In this document: one piece after another, positions 32,912 through 44,039 of the stretch
Layout: each line of letters opens with the position of its first letter
How positions within the stretch are numbered: position 1 is the stretch's first letter
The notes under the pieces: model-generated
Told to the model about the DNA's origin: nothing
Databases searched by the model: none
Seen by the model: the letters and a program-made list of their open reading frames with translations, nothing else
Assembly (NCBI GenBank): GCA_003117195.1
Contig: BDSI01000033.1
Location: 372,001 to 436,000, forward strand
Reading direction: 5' to 3'
DNA from: Eudorina sp. 2006-703-Eu-15
Taxonomy: Eukaryota; Chlorophyta; Chlorophyceae; Chlamydomonadales; Volvocaceae
Length of the DNA: 64,000 nucleotides
Made by a program: the position numbers and the translations under genes

Positions 32912-34173
32912 TATACTCCCAACCTTCTACCTAGGATTTGCGGCATAATGGAATATGCAGACTGACAGCTGCCGCGATGACAGCGTGATAACCCTCACAA
33001 AGATTTTCGGCACAAAACTCGGCGCGAGACAAACTGACTAACCGTTCTCGTACATGTGCTATGATGTCGCTACTTAATGTGGGGTAGAATATCATTTGGG
33101 GAGTTTTCTCTGGGTAGCCATCAGGTCGCTTGCAACAAAGAACGAATATTACCGCCGTACAGTTGGTTCCGGATCCGTACAGAACTGCAAGCAACGGCCA
33201 CCCCCTCTGGTCCTTTACCCTCTCATGTTCAGATCCGATAACATGGCCTGCCTAAAATTACGTATGTCCACTGAGGATACAGTTGCCGCGGCCAGTGCCA
33301 CCTAGGTGCCTGCTTCCTCCTGCAGGGTGGCACAACAGGCCTACACAGGCACCTGCGTCCGCACCTGCCCGCAACAGCTCAGTGTCGGTGAGGTTGACCA
33401 ACAGTGTGTGAATGTTCTCCTATGCTCTCCTACCCTTCATGAGGCTTTGAGCACTAGTGCACGTGCCCGTACCAAAGGCGGTCGTAGGCAGCCCGCAGCC
33501 ACGAACGCCACCTGCGGGCAGCTGCGGGCCCGAAACAATAAAGTGAGCGTTACCCAGCAACCAGCATTACTCAATAACTAGCATATCAAGCTGACTGACA
33601 GGCGCGAGCTAGTGAGGTAATTTCGAAATACATCATTTCGTCGAGTTACGCTTCAAAGGATTTTCCCTCCCGCCTCCTCAACCTATCCTTACATTCCTGA
33701 AGCTAAGAGGGAGAAAGCGCCACTTGGCTGGCGTCCACAGCTGCATACCGAGCAACGTGTTCGTTGAGGAACTGCGGAGCAACCGGTAAACAACCAACAG
33801 TACGGCTTTGGTGGTTGCGACATGTTGTCTGATCGCCACCGTCCCACCCGGGCCCCATTCAGCACTTGCAGAATTGTATGTGATCTCAATGCGTTGATTT
33901 ACCCAATAGAAACTCTTGTAGCGGCACGTGTATAGGTATTATTAACGTCTCACTAAAACAATCACGGACTTCCACTCGCAACCCGGACAAACATGAAAAC
34001 CTGCAGATCTTTACCAAACGCCAAATCTTCCCAAGTGCAAAGGCCAGCAGTCTACGCACGGCAACCGCGCCTGCAAGCCTTTGCAGCGTTTACCCTCATC
34101 GACAGCAGCGGAAAGTCAACAACCTACACAAAGGTGCAATCAAGCATCCAATCTCACGTTCACCTTACTGCAG
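32912..34173. other. Divergent intergenic region
   Basis: Lies between the start of the large minus-strand gene and the FHA gene on the plus strand, so it should hold both promoters. No TATA box or other element stands out. An ATG at 33,993 opens a short Arg/Ser/Ala-rich frame that could be the 5' exon (possibly a transit peptide) of the FHA gene, but its splice to 34,174 is not resolved. Confidence 0.5.
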
Positions 34174-36191
34174 CGATGGCGACGTGCTCTTTGATCGCAA
34201 CCCCGAATTTTTTCGTACTGCTCGTCCCCCGCAACGCCCCTGGTCTCTCGCGCGGCGTCCCCATCCAACCACGCCTGCTCAGCCCCAAATTTCAGTGGGG
34301 AGCTCATCATCCTCCGACATCAAAGTACCTGGCCCCCAAGGTACCGGGGGGTCGCACATCGTCGCAGTGCCATGCGGTCAGTCGCCTACCGTGTCAGGCA
34401 CCCACCGTCGGTGGTTTGTCCCGTTGTGGTCCCGGAGCAGGTCCCGGGGCCTGGCAACTCCCCGTTGTCATGACACCCGCTCACGGCGCATTGCGCTGAC
34501 GCGGGGCACACATGGCGTGAAGCTGACGGGCGTGGTCGCCCTGCCTTGCGCTTGACGTTTTGCCTTGTCCTTGACTCTGCCTCGCAGTCGCGGATCAGCA
34601 CGCGCTCATCGTACAGAAAGGTAAACCGTGACGCCTGGCGGGTGCCTGGCGGGTGCCTGGCGGGTGCCTGGCGGGTGCCTGGCGGGTGCCGGGTGGGTGC
34701 CGGGTGGCAGGCTGGGTGATGCGGGTGTGTTGGGCGGCGGCATGCGCGCGCATCATCACCATCAGCCCGCACCAAAATTTGGAGCCAAGGGAACGCCACT
34801 GACCGTCTTGACTTGATTATCTTAAACTCCTATCAAGAAAACATTTTTACACTCCTGCCGCGACAGGTGGCTCAAGAAAATCATGAATCGTTCCGCCCTG
34901 GCCGCTGGCGATGTCGGCTTCGTTGGTTCCCTTACCTCCCCTCCCATGCCAATTTCCGATGCCCCTCCCCCCTTTCCTTGGGCTGCTTCCGCGCCGCTCC
35001 CCCCCTGCTCCCGCCCAGGCAAACAGACCTTCCTGAAGCCGCTGGTGGGTGAGGACATGCTGGACGACTCGCGCTGCTGGAAGGACAGCGTGGCGCTGCG
35101 GCCTGGGGTCAGCTACGTGCTGGCGTCGGGGTGCCGCCTGGCCTTCGGTGCGTTTGTCCGTCAGCGCGTGACCCATGGGTCGGACACGGTGGCAGGCTGC
35201 CGGTGGATCCGCGAGATCTCGGCCCAAGACAAGAATAGACCTAGGCCCAGTTTGAACCCACCTCCATGTCGCGGCTTCTGGGGGCCACCGTGGGTCCCCC
35301 GCCCCGAATGTCCGTCTGTCCGTCCACCTGTTCCTCCGTCTGGCAGCCTACCTATCTCCCCATCTGCCCGTCTGCCACTCTGTGAGTCGTCCTGTTTTTG
35401 TGCTTGTGTGTGTTATCAAGGAGAAAAGCTGAGCTGAGCTTGTGTGTGTGTGTGTGACTGTCTGTCGCGTCTTCGTGGATGGCTGCACCGGGAGCAACAA
35501 CCAACAGGGAGCCTCCTCTGCCTGCCGCCGCGCCTCCCGGATACGGCGACAGCCCTCCAGCCTCCACCGCCCCACGTGGCCCCCGCCCGCGCCCCGCAGG
35601 CACCCCCGACCTCGCCTACACCATCCAGTTCGAGGAGGGCACCGGCAGCAACCCGCTGGTGGAGATGATGATGAAGGTGCGACCGCGGCCCTGGCTGTGG
35701 GGTATGGGCGTGGGACTGCGGCAGCGGGGGCCGCGCTCGTGGCTGCTTGTCATGACCAGCAGCGGGGGCCGCTGGTGGGAGCCCTTTTCAGGTGTCACGC
35801 GTCAGGGATCCAGAAGGGGAAGAGCACCTGCCAGACCTGGTCGTCCGGACCCACACACGGGAAGTGACCGACCCGACCCGCGCAAGCTGGGCCGGCCGCG
35901 CCCCAGGGGCGTCTCCAGTAGTGACCCGTCGCAAGAGCCGTCGCCCGCCTCGGCCAAACGACAAGGGAGGGGTGTCCCTCTGTGGGGCCCTTCTGTGGGG
36001 ACCCCATACAGATCGTCCACAAAGGTACCAACGGTGAATCGTTGCGGGGGGAAGGGTCTGGAGCTCAGCCTGGTGTTATAGCTCGAAACGCAGAGCCGTC
36101 CCGTGACAGGTTTCCCCCTGCGGGCCGTCCCCCCACGCAGGGCATGCTGGCAGGCAGCAGCAGTGAGGTGAAGAAGGCCATGGGCGGGTGA
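34174..36191 (+). CDS. FHA-domain protein (5' end unresolved)
   Basis: Supported exons: about 34174-34340, 34588-34620, 35019-35147, 35600-35676, 36141-36191; the last four junctions are in phase. Joined, they read ISVGSSSSSDIKVPGPQ, VADQHALIVQKGKQTFLK, DSRCWKDSVALRPGVSYVLA and GCRLAFGGTPDLAYTIQFEE. This follows the forkhead-associated fold: a strand before the first loop, the D-I/V-x-hydrophobic strand, the HA of the conserved V/S-x-x-H motif, the NGT-like loop (here WKD) and the closing FG strand. The Arg of the usual GR motif and the Ser of SxxH are replaced (VGSS, ADQH), so phosphothreonine binding may be weak or lost. The C-terminus is short (KGMLAGSSSEVKKAMGG). Small FHA proteins of this kind in plants are often plastid-targeted; that is family knowledge, not shown here. 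Confidence 0.68.
34633..34706. repeat. 11-bp tandem repeat in FHA gene intron
   Basis: Five copies of GCCTGGCGGGT then degenerate GCCGGGTGGGT units, in the intron after exon 34588-34620. Confidence 0.85.
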
Positions 36192-37478
36192 ACGGCCCGT
36201 GGGAGAGGGCAGCGGCGGGCTCCCTATGGCTGTCCCTGGGGTTGAGTGAACTCGACGGCTGGCGGACGGCTTCGGAGGATCTGGATCTGAATGTGAACGG
36301 ACGCGCTCCCAAGCCAGTCAGCGCGGGGCTGGGCGGCAGGGGATGGCGCAGCAGTGTCGGTTCGCTTTGCCTCACGCGCCTCCTCACGCGCCTGGCGTGT
36401 GTCTCATCGATGCCGCTTAGGGGGGCCACGGTTGGTGCTTTTTCGTCTGCTCGGTTCTCGGCTTGTCACTGCCCCAACGGACGACTTTGCTTTGCAACTG
36501 TCCGTCCGCTGTGGTTCCTTCAAGCGGTGTTCGGTGTTGGTCTCGCTGCTGGGGCGGTGGCGCTCGGCCTGCAGCCTCGACTTCATGGAGGGGGCCAGGC
36601 AGGTGCACCACGTGCCAGCAATTGGCCCGGGTTGATTTTACTGTTTCAGGGGCAGTTTGGCAAGATTTCCTTGGGTGGGGAGGGGCCGCATTTGCTGTCA
36701 GGGTTATTGATCGGGTGTTGTGATCGGGTGCGTGCAGTGCACGTGTGTCAGAGTTACCTTGTCCTGCGGGCCTCTGGCCCTCCCAGACTCAACTATTCCT
36801 AACACGGCAGCCGGCAGCCGTTGTGATGGGTAGCTTGTAAGGACTGGTAGAAGTGAATTTGCGGTGAAACGTGCAGCCCCTGCCTCCATCCGTATCCCAC
36901 TGATGGCGGGGTCATGGCCAAAAAGGACAGCGCGGGAGGTTGCCAGCAGCAGAAATTAAATCCTCCTTGCACAGATTGTGGCGATGCGGTGAAAGTGCAA
37001 ATTGCTCAACGCGCAGGGCATTGTCACATTTGACAAGAAACCTAGCGCACGCTTTACTTCTACCGCCAACAAATAACATGTGGAACCAACCGCATAATGT
37101 TCAGCTTTTGTTCTCCGGACATCAAGACAAGGAAGACTACCAGGTTTCCGTGCGTCGTACGCCGCGACATAAAACGCCCTATACCTGTACGAGCCGCGAG
37201 GAGCGAAGTCTTTTCCAGCATGCCCTCTCATTACCGAAGAGTGGCAGAGCTGTTTTGACACGTCAAGGTGCCCAGCGCCTTCAGTTTCTCGCGCGTTGTC
37301 TTTCTCGACGGGAAATTTTCACGTCTCACATACTTGCTTTCATCGATAGCATTGACATCTTTTCATTGCTATAATTCTAGTAGCAGGAAGTGCTGCAGTT
37401 TGCGCTCCCGCGCAATCTAGATAGCGGCGCCGCCCTTCCAGCTTATTGTCCTAACAGCGTTCAGCCCAACTTTATACA
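36192..37478. other. Intergenic region between FHA and ABCF genes
   Basis: Contains the FHA gene's 3' untranslated region to about 36,860 and the ABCF promoter. No further gene recognised. The 5' leader of ABCF just before 37,479 reads TTTATACAATGCCC. Confidence 0.5.
36836..36840 (+). terminator. Poly(A) signal TGTAA of the FHA gene
   Basis: TGTAA, the green-algal polyadenylation signal, 645 bp after the stop codon. It is the first good candidate on this strand; a long 3' untranslated region is usual in volvocines. Confidence 0.5.
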
Positions 37479-40305
37479 ATGCCCAGCGATCGCAAGAAGA
37501 AGGCGGCCGCCACTAAGGGCAAGCCGAAGGCGGCGACCTCTAAGTCGAAGCCTGAGGATGAGGCAACTGCCGGACCAGACGAGGGCGACGAGGACGGCAC
37601 GGAGACGGACGGAACGCCCATGATGTCAGCAAACGCCTCCGCTGCAAACCTCGAGGCGTTGGCAAATATCACCAAGGGCGTGAAGGAGGTCGCAGTGGTC
37701 GACCATGGGCGCTCATGCACCGGCGTTTTGGCCAGCCACCCACAGAGCCGCGACATTCACATTTCCAGCTTTACGCTACTGTACCATGGTCATGATCTGC
37801 TGGTGGACGCGGACCTGGAGCTCAACTACGGGCGGTGCGTGACCTCCATCGCGCGCCATCGCTGTCGCCTGGTTGTCAGCAGCTGCTAACCCTAGCTGCA
37901 AACTTCGTGCGCTTCGGACAGTGCGTTGCTTGCAATCTCCTGGGGAATCACGGCCCGGGAAAGCAAGCCTGGCTGCCCCTCCCGTGGCAGGAGGGCGGTC
38001 CATCTAACCGTGCCACCCAAATCCCTGTGGCAGCTGCTTCCGCGCTGCGAGCTGCTGCCACGCCCTGTCCTCCTTCCAACTCATCGATGCGTTATCAATG
38101 TTTACAAACCTAGCATCCTTCATTCGATATGAAGTGGCGCTTAATCGCATCCGTGTCCCGACGTCCCCCGCCAGGCGCTACGGTCTGCTGGGGCCGAACG
38201 GCTGTGGCAAGTCCACGTTGCTTAAGGCGCTGGCGGCCCGCGATGTCCCCATCCCGAAGCACATCGACATCTATCTGCTGGACCGCGAGATTGCGGCCAG
38301 CGACATGACCGCCCTGGAGGCAGTCATGTCGGTGGACGAGGAGAAGGTGCGCGCTGACGACGGCAGCGGAAGTTCGGCAGCGCGGGTCGTCCTCCTTGAC
38401 GGGCGCGCACATTTTGTAAACATGCAAGCAGCGGGGGGCCCGTGGGGACTTGACTTTGAAGGTGGACGGACAATGGAAATCGTGCTGTGCGCAGAAAGAG
38501 CGACCGCCCTCCAGCATTGTTTCCGGTCAGGGAGGGCCCGTGGCCCTGTTGCCGGAGACTCCGGGGTTCCGCCACGGACCTATGATATCGAGGGTGTCTG
38601 ATATTGATATCGAGGGTGTCTGATATTGATATCGAGGGTGTCTGATATCTTTTGCGGCGCCAGTAGTACGGTGCCAGTAGAGGAAATCATCAACCCCGAC
38701 GTCAGTCGCTTTCATCTGCACTGATGAAATTGCGATGTGCTTCGGGCAATGTGCTGGTGGCTGGCAGGCGCAACTTGTGGTGCCACCCATCCAGCCAACA
38801 ACATGGTCACTGCCGACGCAAACCTCCGCCCCCTCGCTGTTAGTCTGTATTTGACTGTCTGTCTGTGTCTGTTTGTCTGTCTGTCTCCTCAGACCCGTAT
38901 GGAGCAGGAGGCGGAGGCGCTGGCGGCGATGGAGATGACGGACGACGTCGAGCAGCGGCTCTCGGACCTGTACGAGAGGTGAGATGGGGAGCGGGGGACG
39001 GGTTGCCACCGAGCCACTGGTCTCAGGGGTGGTGGTTGGCCTGGCTGCCGGTGTGCCAGAACAATCTTGGGTGGGGGATGGTAACTGGGGGGTGGTTGAT
39101 GGGGTGTGTGGGGAAGAGCAGCCTTGGGCGGATGCCAGGTAGGGGCCCTCGCTGTAGGGGTGGCGCCTTCCTGCCTGTCAGGCGAGGGGACGCAGACGGA
39201 GAGACGGACCCGAGAGGATTGTAGGCGCCGAATCCCGCGGTGTGCTAAGGAGAGGCCAACTGCTGCGTGCCACATTTTTGTAGCTCGTTACGACTCGCGG
39301 ACTCTTGACATCTTAGACACACAGAACATCTTAGACGGGTGCCCGATAGCTCGGGGGGAAAACGTGTTCGGGTGTCAGCTCGGGTCTGTCGGGTGCTAGG
39401 TGAGTGCCGGGACGCCTGCAGCCGCAATGCAAACGCCGCTTAAGGGGTGATGGTGGGTCCGTCCTACGGGCTACGAAGGACAGCACACAACGAATTTGTT
39501 CGGGAAGCCTCTAGGGTTTTTAAATATCACTTTGATGGGCAGAAAGCGGACTCCCCCCAGGGACCTCGCAACGACGTGCGACATCAAGAGCCATGCCTGC
39601 TTTGCTGCTGCGTGGCTTTGCATGCACTCGGCACTGTGACACAGCAGCTCCGGCGCAGCCGTTGCGCGGTTGCGTGTATATATGTACCCTACCACGGTGC
39701 GGCACCACAGCCAGTTCCCCATTGCACAACCAAGAACGCCGGGCACTATTCCTGGCCCTTGGTCTTGGACCGAACCCCGTCCCCCTCCTTCCTCTCCTCT
39801 CCCGCGTCCTCCGCACCCCCATCCGGTCAAACCGTCGCTGTGACATCAGCACCGTCGCTGTGACATCAGCGCAGTTTGAAAAGGTCTACCATATTTGCTC
39901 TGGCAACAGCGCAGTTTGAAAAGGTCTACCAATTTCCTATTACCCCCGCCCCCCTTCCGGCCCCTCCGCCCTCACTCCACCCCCCCCCCCAGGCTGGACG
40001 CCCTGGACAGCGACCTGGTGGAGGTCCGGGCCGCCTCCATCCTGCACGGCCTGGGCTTCAACAAGGAGATGCAGCGCAAGAAGACCCGCGAGTTCAGCGG
40101 AGGTGGGGGGGCTGGGGGTTGGGCTGGGGGTGGGGTGGGGTGGGGGTGCCGGGCATGCTGGGACATGCTGGGCAGTGGGTGGCCGATTGGTTTGGGTGAG
40201 GGGATAACCGCCGTGTTTGGCTGGAGAAACCTCGCCCAGATCACGTAATCGTGTGTTCTGTGTGTCTGTCTGTGTCGTCTGTCTGGCTGTCTGTGTCTGA
40301 CTGTG

Positions 40306-40349
<44 letters not shown>

Positions 40350-43300
40350 CTCCTGGCCGCAGGATGGCGCATGCGTATCGCTCTGGCCCGGGCCCTGTTC
40401 ATCGACCCGACCATGTTGCTGCTGGACGAGCCCACCAACCATCTGGATCTGGAGGCCTGCGTCTGGCTGGAGGAGCACCTGGCCAAGGTGGGGGGGTAGG
40501 GGTAGGGGGGCTATCTTTATTGACAGAAAGGGGGGGGTGGGGATGGGAGGCGGAGGGTTGGGAGGCGAGGCGGGGTTTGGGTGCAGGGTTGGGGTGGGGA
40601 TGGTTGAGGACGGGGAGGGTGGTGGTGGTATTTCGGCCGCCTCCCCCCTGTGGCGGTCAGCGCAGTAGGGGCAGCACGTCTACGTCTTCCCCCCTTCCCT
40701 ACATCCCTCTCCCTCCCCTTCCCCCTCCCCCGCCCTCCCCCCTCGTGGTGCAGTTCAAGCGAATCCTGTTGATGGTCAGCCACAGCCAGGACTTCCTCAA
40801 CGGGGTGTGCACCAACATCATCCACATGCAGAAGAAGCAGCTCATGTACTACACCGGTAAGTGGGTGGGTGGGTGAGGGGTAGGGCGGTGTGGGTAGGGT
40901 GGCTGAGGCGCTAGCTAAAGTCCAGAGGCAGGTGCCGGGTGCGGTCGGGGGCTCCATGTACGTGTGGAGGCGGTGGAGGTATGCGCGGTGGAGGTTTCGA
41001 GGGGCACCGCCCATCTGCGGCAAAAGTGTGATGTTGGATGGTGCATCTTTGGGCGTTTGATGCGCTGAGTATCGGCGACAAATCCTCGAGGGCCTTGTCG
41101 CCGCGCTTCACAAACTTTACACCGTGGTGCGCCTCCTGTCGATCCCCTGTCTCAACACCCTCCGCCTCTTTCTCTTTATCTAACCCTCCGCCTCCCACAC
41201 ACACGGCTGTACGGCTGTTCTCTTTATCACGGCTGTACGGCGCGGCCGAGCAGGTAACTACGACCAGTACGTTCAGACCCGCGCTGAGCTGGAGGAGAAC
41301 CAGATGAAGCGGTACAAGTGGGAGCAGGAGCAGATCTCCAATATGAAGGAGTACATTGCCCGCTTCGGACACGGATCCGCCAAGCTGGCGCGCCAGGCGC
41401 AGTCGAAGGAGAAGACGCTGGCCAAGATGGTCCGCGGGGGCCTGACCGAGAGGGTGAGGGAGGGGGCGGGGTCGCTGTCTTTATTGACAAAAGGAGTGAG
41501 GGGGCGGGGTCGGGGGGGCCGGGACCAGGGCCAGGGGGTTGAAAAGAAACAGCCCAGACACACCCAGCCCGGCCACAAATACGACCAAAGATAGGTGCCG
41601 GTACCTGCCAGGGGGTCACGGTCGGAGGGGGGGAGGGAGGGTGGTTGAAGGACGGACCGGGAGACGGGGTCCGGGGGGACGGGGAAGACGGTGCCAGCCA
41701 GGGCTGGCGCTAGGGCCGTAGCCGGAGGAGGCTTGCGCCAGGGCCGGGGCCAGGGCCGACGGGAAGCTCCTTCCCGCAGGGTTTTGCCGCCGCCGCCATC
41801 GCAACCACCATAACCACCATAACCACCGCGTCAATCACCTCGACGAGTCCACGTCCACTCACACCCCCACCTCTCTCTCTCTCTCTCTCAATGCCGCAGG
41901 TGGAGTCAGACAAGGTGATCCGCATTCGCTTCGAGAACGTGGGCAAGCTGCCGCCCCCGGTGCTTCAGTTCACGGAGGTGGCGTTCGGGTACTCGGCCGA
42001 CAAGGTGCTCTACAGCGGGGTGGACCTGGGCGTGGACCTGGACAGCCGGTGAGCGGGGTGGGGTGGGCCCAGGGAGGGAAATTGAGGGTCCAGGGAGGGG
42101 AGGAGAGGAGAGGGTGGGCCGGAGGTGGGGTACAGGGAAAAGCCAGACCCGGGAACGAATCCCGGCACACCCAGAATAAAACTTGGACTGGAGGAAGGGC
42201 CTGGAGGAGAGGAGGGAGGGGGGGCAAGGGGAGGGAGCCGCTGGTCTCGTCCGAGAGCAACGGGGGCGGGGGCATTGTTGAGACGGGCAGGAATGGGCGT
42301 TCTGAGAGGTGCAGGTATCTTCAAGATGGGAATGGGTGCCTTCCCTTCCAATCCCTTCCCTTTCCAATCTCAACACGTTCGGCTCTTGGCCACACCCCAC
42401 ACCCCACGTCACATAACCATCACCATCACATAATAACCTCACCGCCGTGACTTCGGGGCCCCTGGCCCGCAAGCAACCGCGACAGTCACCGCGATACCAC
42501 CAACAGTCTCTCAACGACCCAACCGCTACTCTAACCAGTAACCACCGCCCCAACGGCCGGGCTTCTGTCGCACAGAGTCGCCATCGTGGGTCCCAACGGT
42601 GCCGGCAAGTCGACGCTGCTGAAGTTGATGGTGGGCACTCTGGAGCCTCTGGACGGAATGGTGAAGCGCCACAACCACCTGCGGATCGGGCAGTACCACC
42701 AGCACCTGACGGAGCTGCTGGACCCGGAGCTGACTCCCCTGGAGTACATGGTGGGTGGGGGGCTGTGAGGCCGGTGTGTGCGACGGCCCTGAGGTTGAGG
42801 TCGGGAGCGAGCAAGTCGGTGGATCCTCCACCCATTGGGTGACGGCTCCTGCACCGACCTCACCGCCTGCTCCTGCTCCTGCTCCTCCTCCTGCTCCTCC
42901 TCCTGCTCCTCCTCCTGCTCCCCTCCTGCTCCTCCTCCTGCTCCTCCTCCTGCTCCTCCTCCTGCTCCTCCTACTCCTCAGGGTCCTCCGCCCCTGCAGC
43001 GGTCGGACCTTTTCTCTGGCGTGAGCGCAGCTCCCAACACGCCTGCCAATCTCACATACGTTGTACCTCTCCCGCTCTTCTCTATGTTCCACGCGTGATC
43101 CCGTGCTCCCCTTGCAGCTCAAGGAGTACGGCCGCGACATTGGCGAGGAGAAGATGCGCAGCGTGATTGGGCGCTTCGGCATCACGGGGCCCACCCAGAC
43201 GCTGCCCATCAAGAACCTGTCTGACGGCCTCAAGTCGCGGGTGGTGTTCGCCTGGCTGGCCCACCGCACCCCGCACATGCTGCTGCTGGATGAGCCCACC

Positions 43301-43879
43301 AACCATTTGGATATTGAGACCATCGACTCGCTCGCGCGGGCCATCAACGGTGGGTGGGTCCGTGGGCGGGCTGGGGAGGGCGGCTGGCGGTAGGGGTGGG
43401 GCTGGGGAGGGATGGGGGTGGTGGTGGTGGTGGCGGTGGGTGGGTGGGTGGGTGATGTGGGGCTGGAGTGTTGGTGGGGGTGGTTAGGGTGTGCTTACAA
43501 TTTCGACGTGGCGTTTCGGAGCGCTGGGCAGTCGTACGGCGAGGATCCAGGGCTGGTGTCAGGGCTGGCTCTGCGCTCTGCTTTTGCAACCCCCGCCCCC
43601 AACCAACCCGAATATGTCAATATACCAAATTCCTATCCGACCCTCCCTAACGCCTCGGGACCTGCTTTCCCCCCTCCCCCCACTTGCGGCCGGACCGCAG
43701 AGTGGGACGGCGGCCTGGTGCTGGTCAGCCACGACTTCCGCCTCATCGGCCAGGTCTGCAACGAGATCTGGGAGGTGGGCGGCGGCCGTGTGAGCAAGTG
43801 GCAGGGCGACATCCAGTCCTATAAGGCCCATCTGAAGTCGACGCATACGGCACTGGACACGCGGAAGGACCTCAAGTAG
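37479..43879 (+). CDS. ABCF1: ABCF-family ATPase (ABCF2/ARB1 type; plant ABCF1-like), complete
   Basis: Soluble twin-ATPase protein that works with ribosomes (translation or 60S biogenesis in the ARB1/ABCF2 branch); no membrane segments. Exons 37479-37834, 38175-38346, 38893-38978, 39993-40102, 40363-40487, 40754-40856, 41254-41453, 41900-42048, 42576-42750, 43118-43349, 43701-43879; 628 residues, normal for the branch. A Lys/Ala-rich N-terminus precedes domain 1: Walker [10 protein letters not shown], signature FSGGWRMR, Walker [13 protein letters not shown], switch VSHSQDF. The linker [20 protein letters not shown] is the typical charged interdomain arm. Domain 2: Walker [10 protein letters not shown], signature [15 protein letters not shown], Walker [18 protein letters not shown], switch [12 protein letters not shown]. 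The second signature has Leu where relatives carry Gln. The symbol follows plant naming by resemblance and is not proof of orthology. Confidence 0.95.
39880..39945 (+). repeat. Intron-3'-end module in an ABCF intron (two tandem partial copies)
   Basis: GCGCAGTTTGAAAAGGTCTA, CCATATTTGCTCTGGCAACA, then again GCGCAGTTTGAAAAGGTCTA and CCAATTTCCTATTA, followed by a C-rich tract to the acceptor at 39,992. Same sequence and same sense orientation as the copies at 20.1 and 21.9 kb in the minus-strand gene. Confidence 0.85.
40256..40350. repeat. GTCT/CTGT tetranucleotide repeat
   Basis: Imperfect then perfect GTCT repeats forming the pyrimidine-rich 3' part of the ABCF intron ending at 40,362. A shorter similar run precedes the exon at 38,893. 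Confidence 0.9.
42858..42976. repeat. CTCCTG/CTCCTC hexanucleotide repeat
   Basis: About 120 bp of CTCCTG-type repeats in the ABCF intron between exons 42576-42750 and 43118-43349. It opens Pro/Ala, Leu and Cys/Ser frames that are not genes. Confidence 0.9.
43612..43650 (+). repeat. Diverged intron-3'-end module in the last ABCF intron
   Basis: ATGTCAATATACCAAATTCC then TATCCGACCCTCCC, C-rich tract and acceptor at 43,700. A looser match to the CTACCAATTTCCTAT box in the same relative position. Confidence 0.5.
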
Positions 43880-44031
43880 TGCAGCCACTCAAGAGGGAGG
43901 GGGACGGGGGGTGCAGGGGAGGGGGCAGGGCGCCGTTGAGGCCCTCCCGGGAGCACCCACCCAAGGCGCTTGGCTGCAACACAGGTTTTTTTACAGGGAG
44001 CTGATGGTGGGCGCTACAGGAACGAAGAGAC

Positions 44032-44036
44032 TGTAA
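44032..44036 (+). terminator. Poly(A) signal TGTAA of ABCF gene
   Basis: TGTAA 153 bp after the ABCF stop codon; canonical for volvocine mRNAs. Confidence 0.75.
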
Positions 44037-44039
44037 GTT

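Noticed and set aside
42755..43098. Open frames over the CTCCTG repeat
   Set aside because: Simple-sequence repeat inside an ABCF intron.
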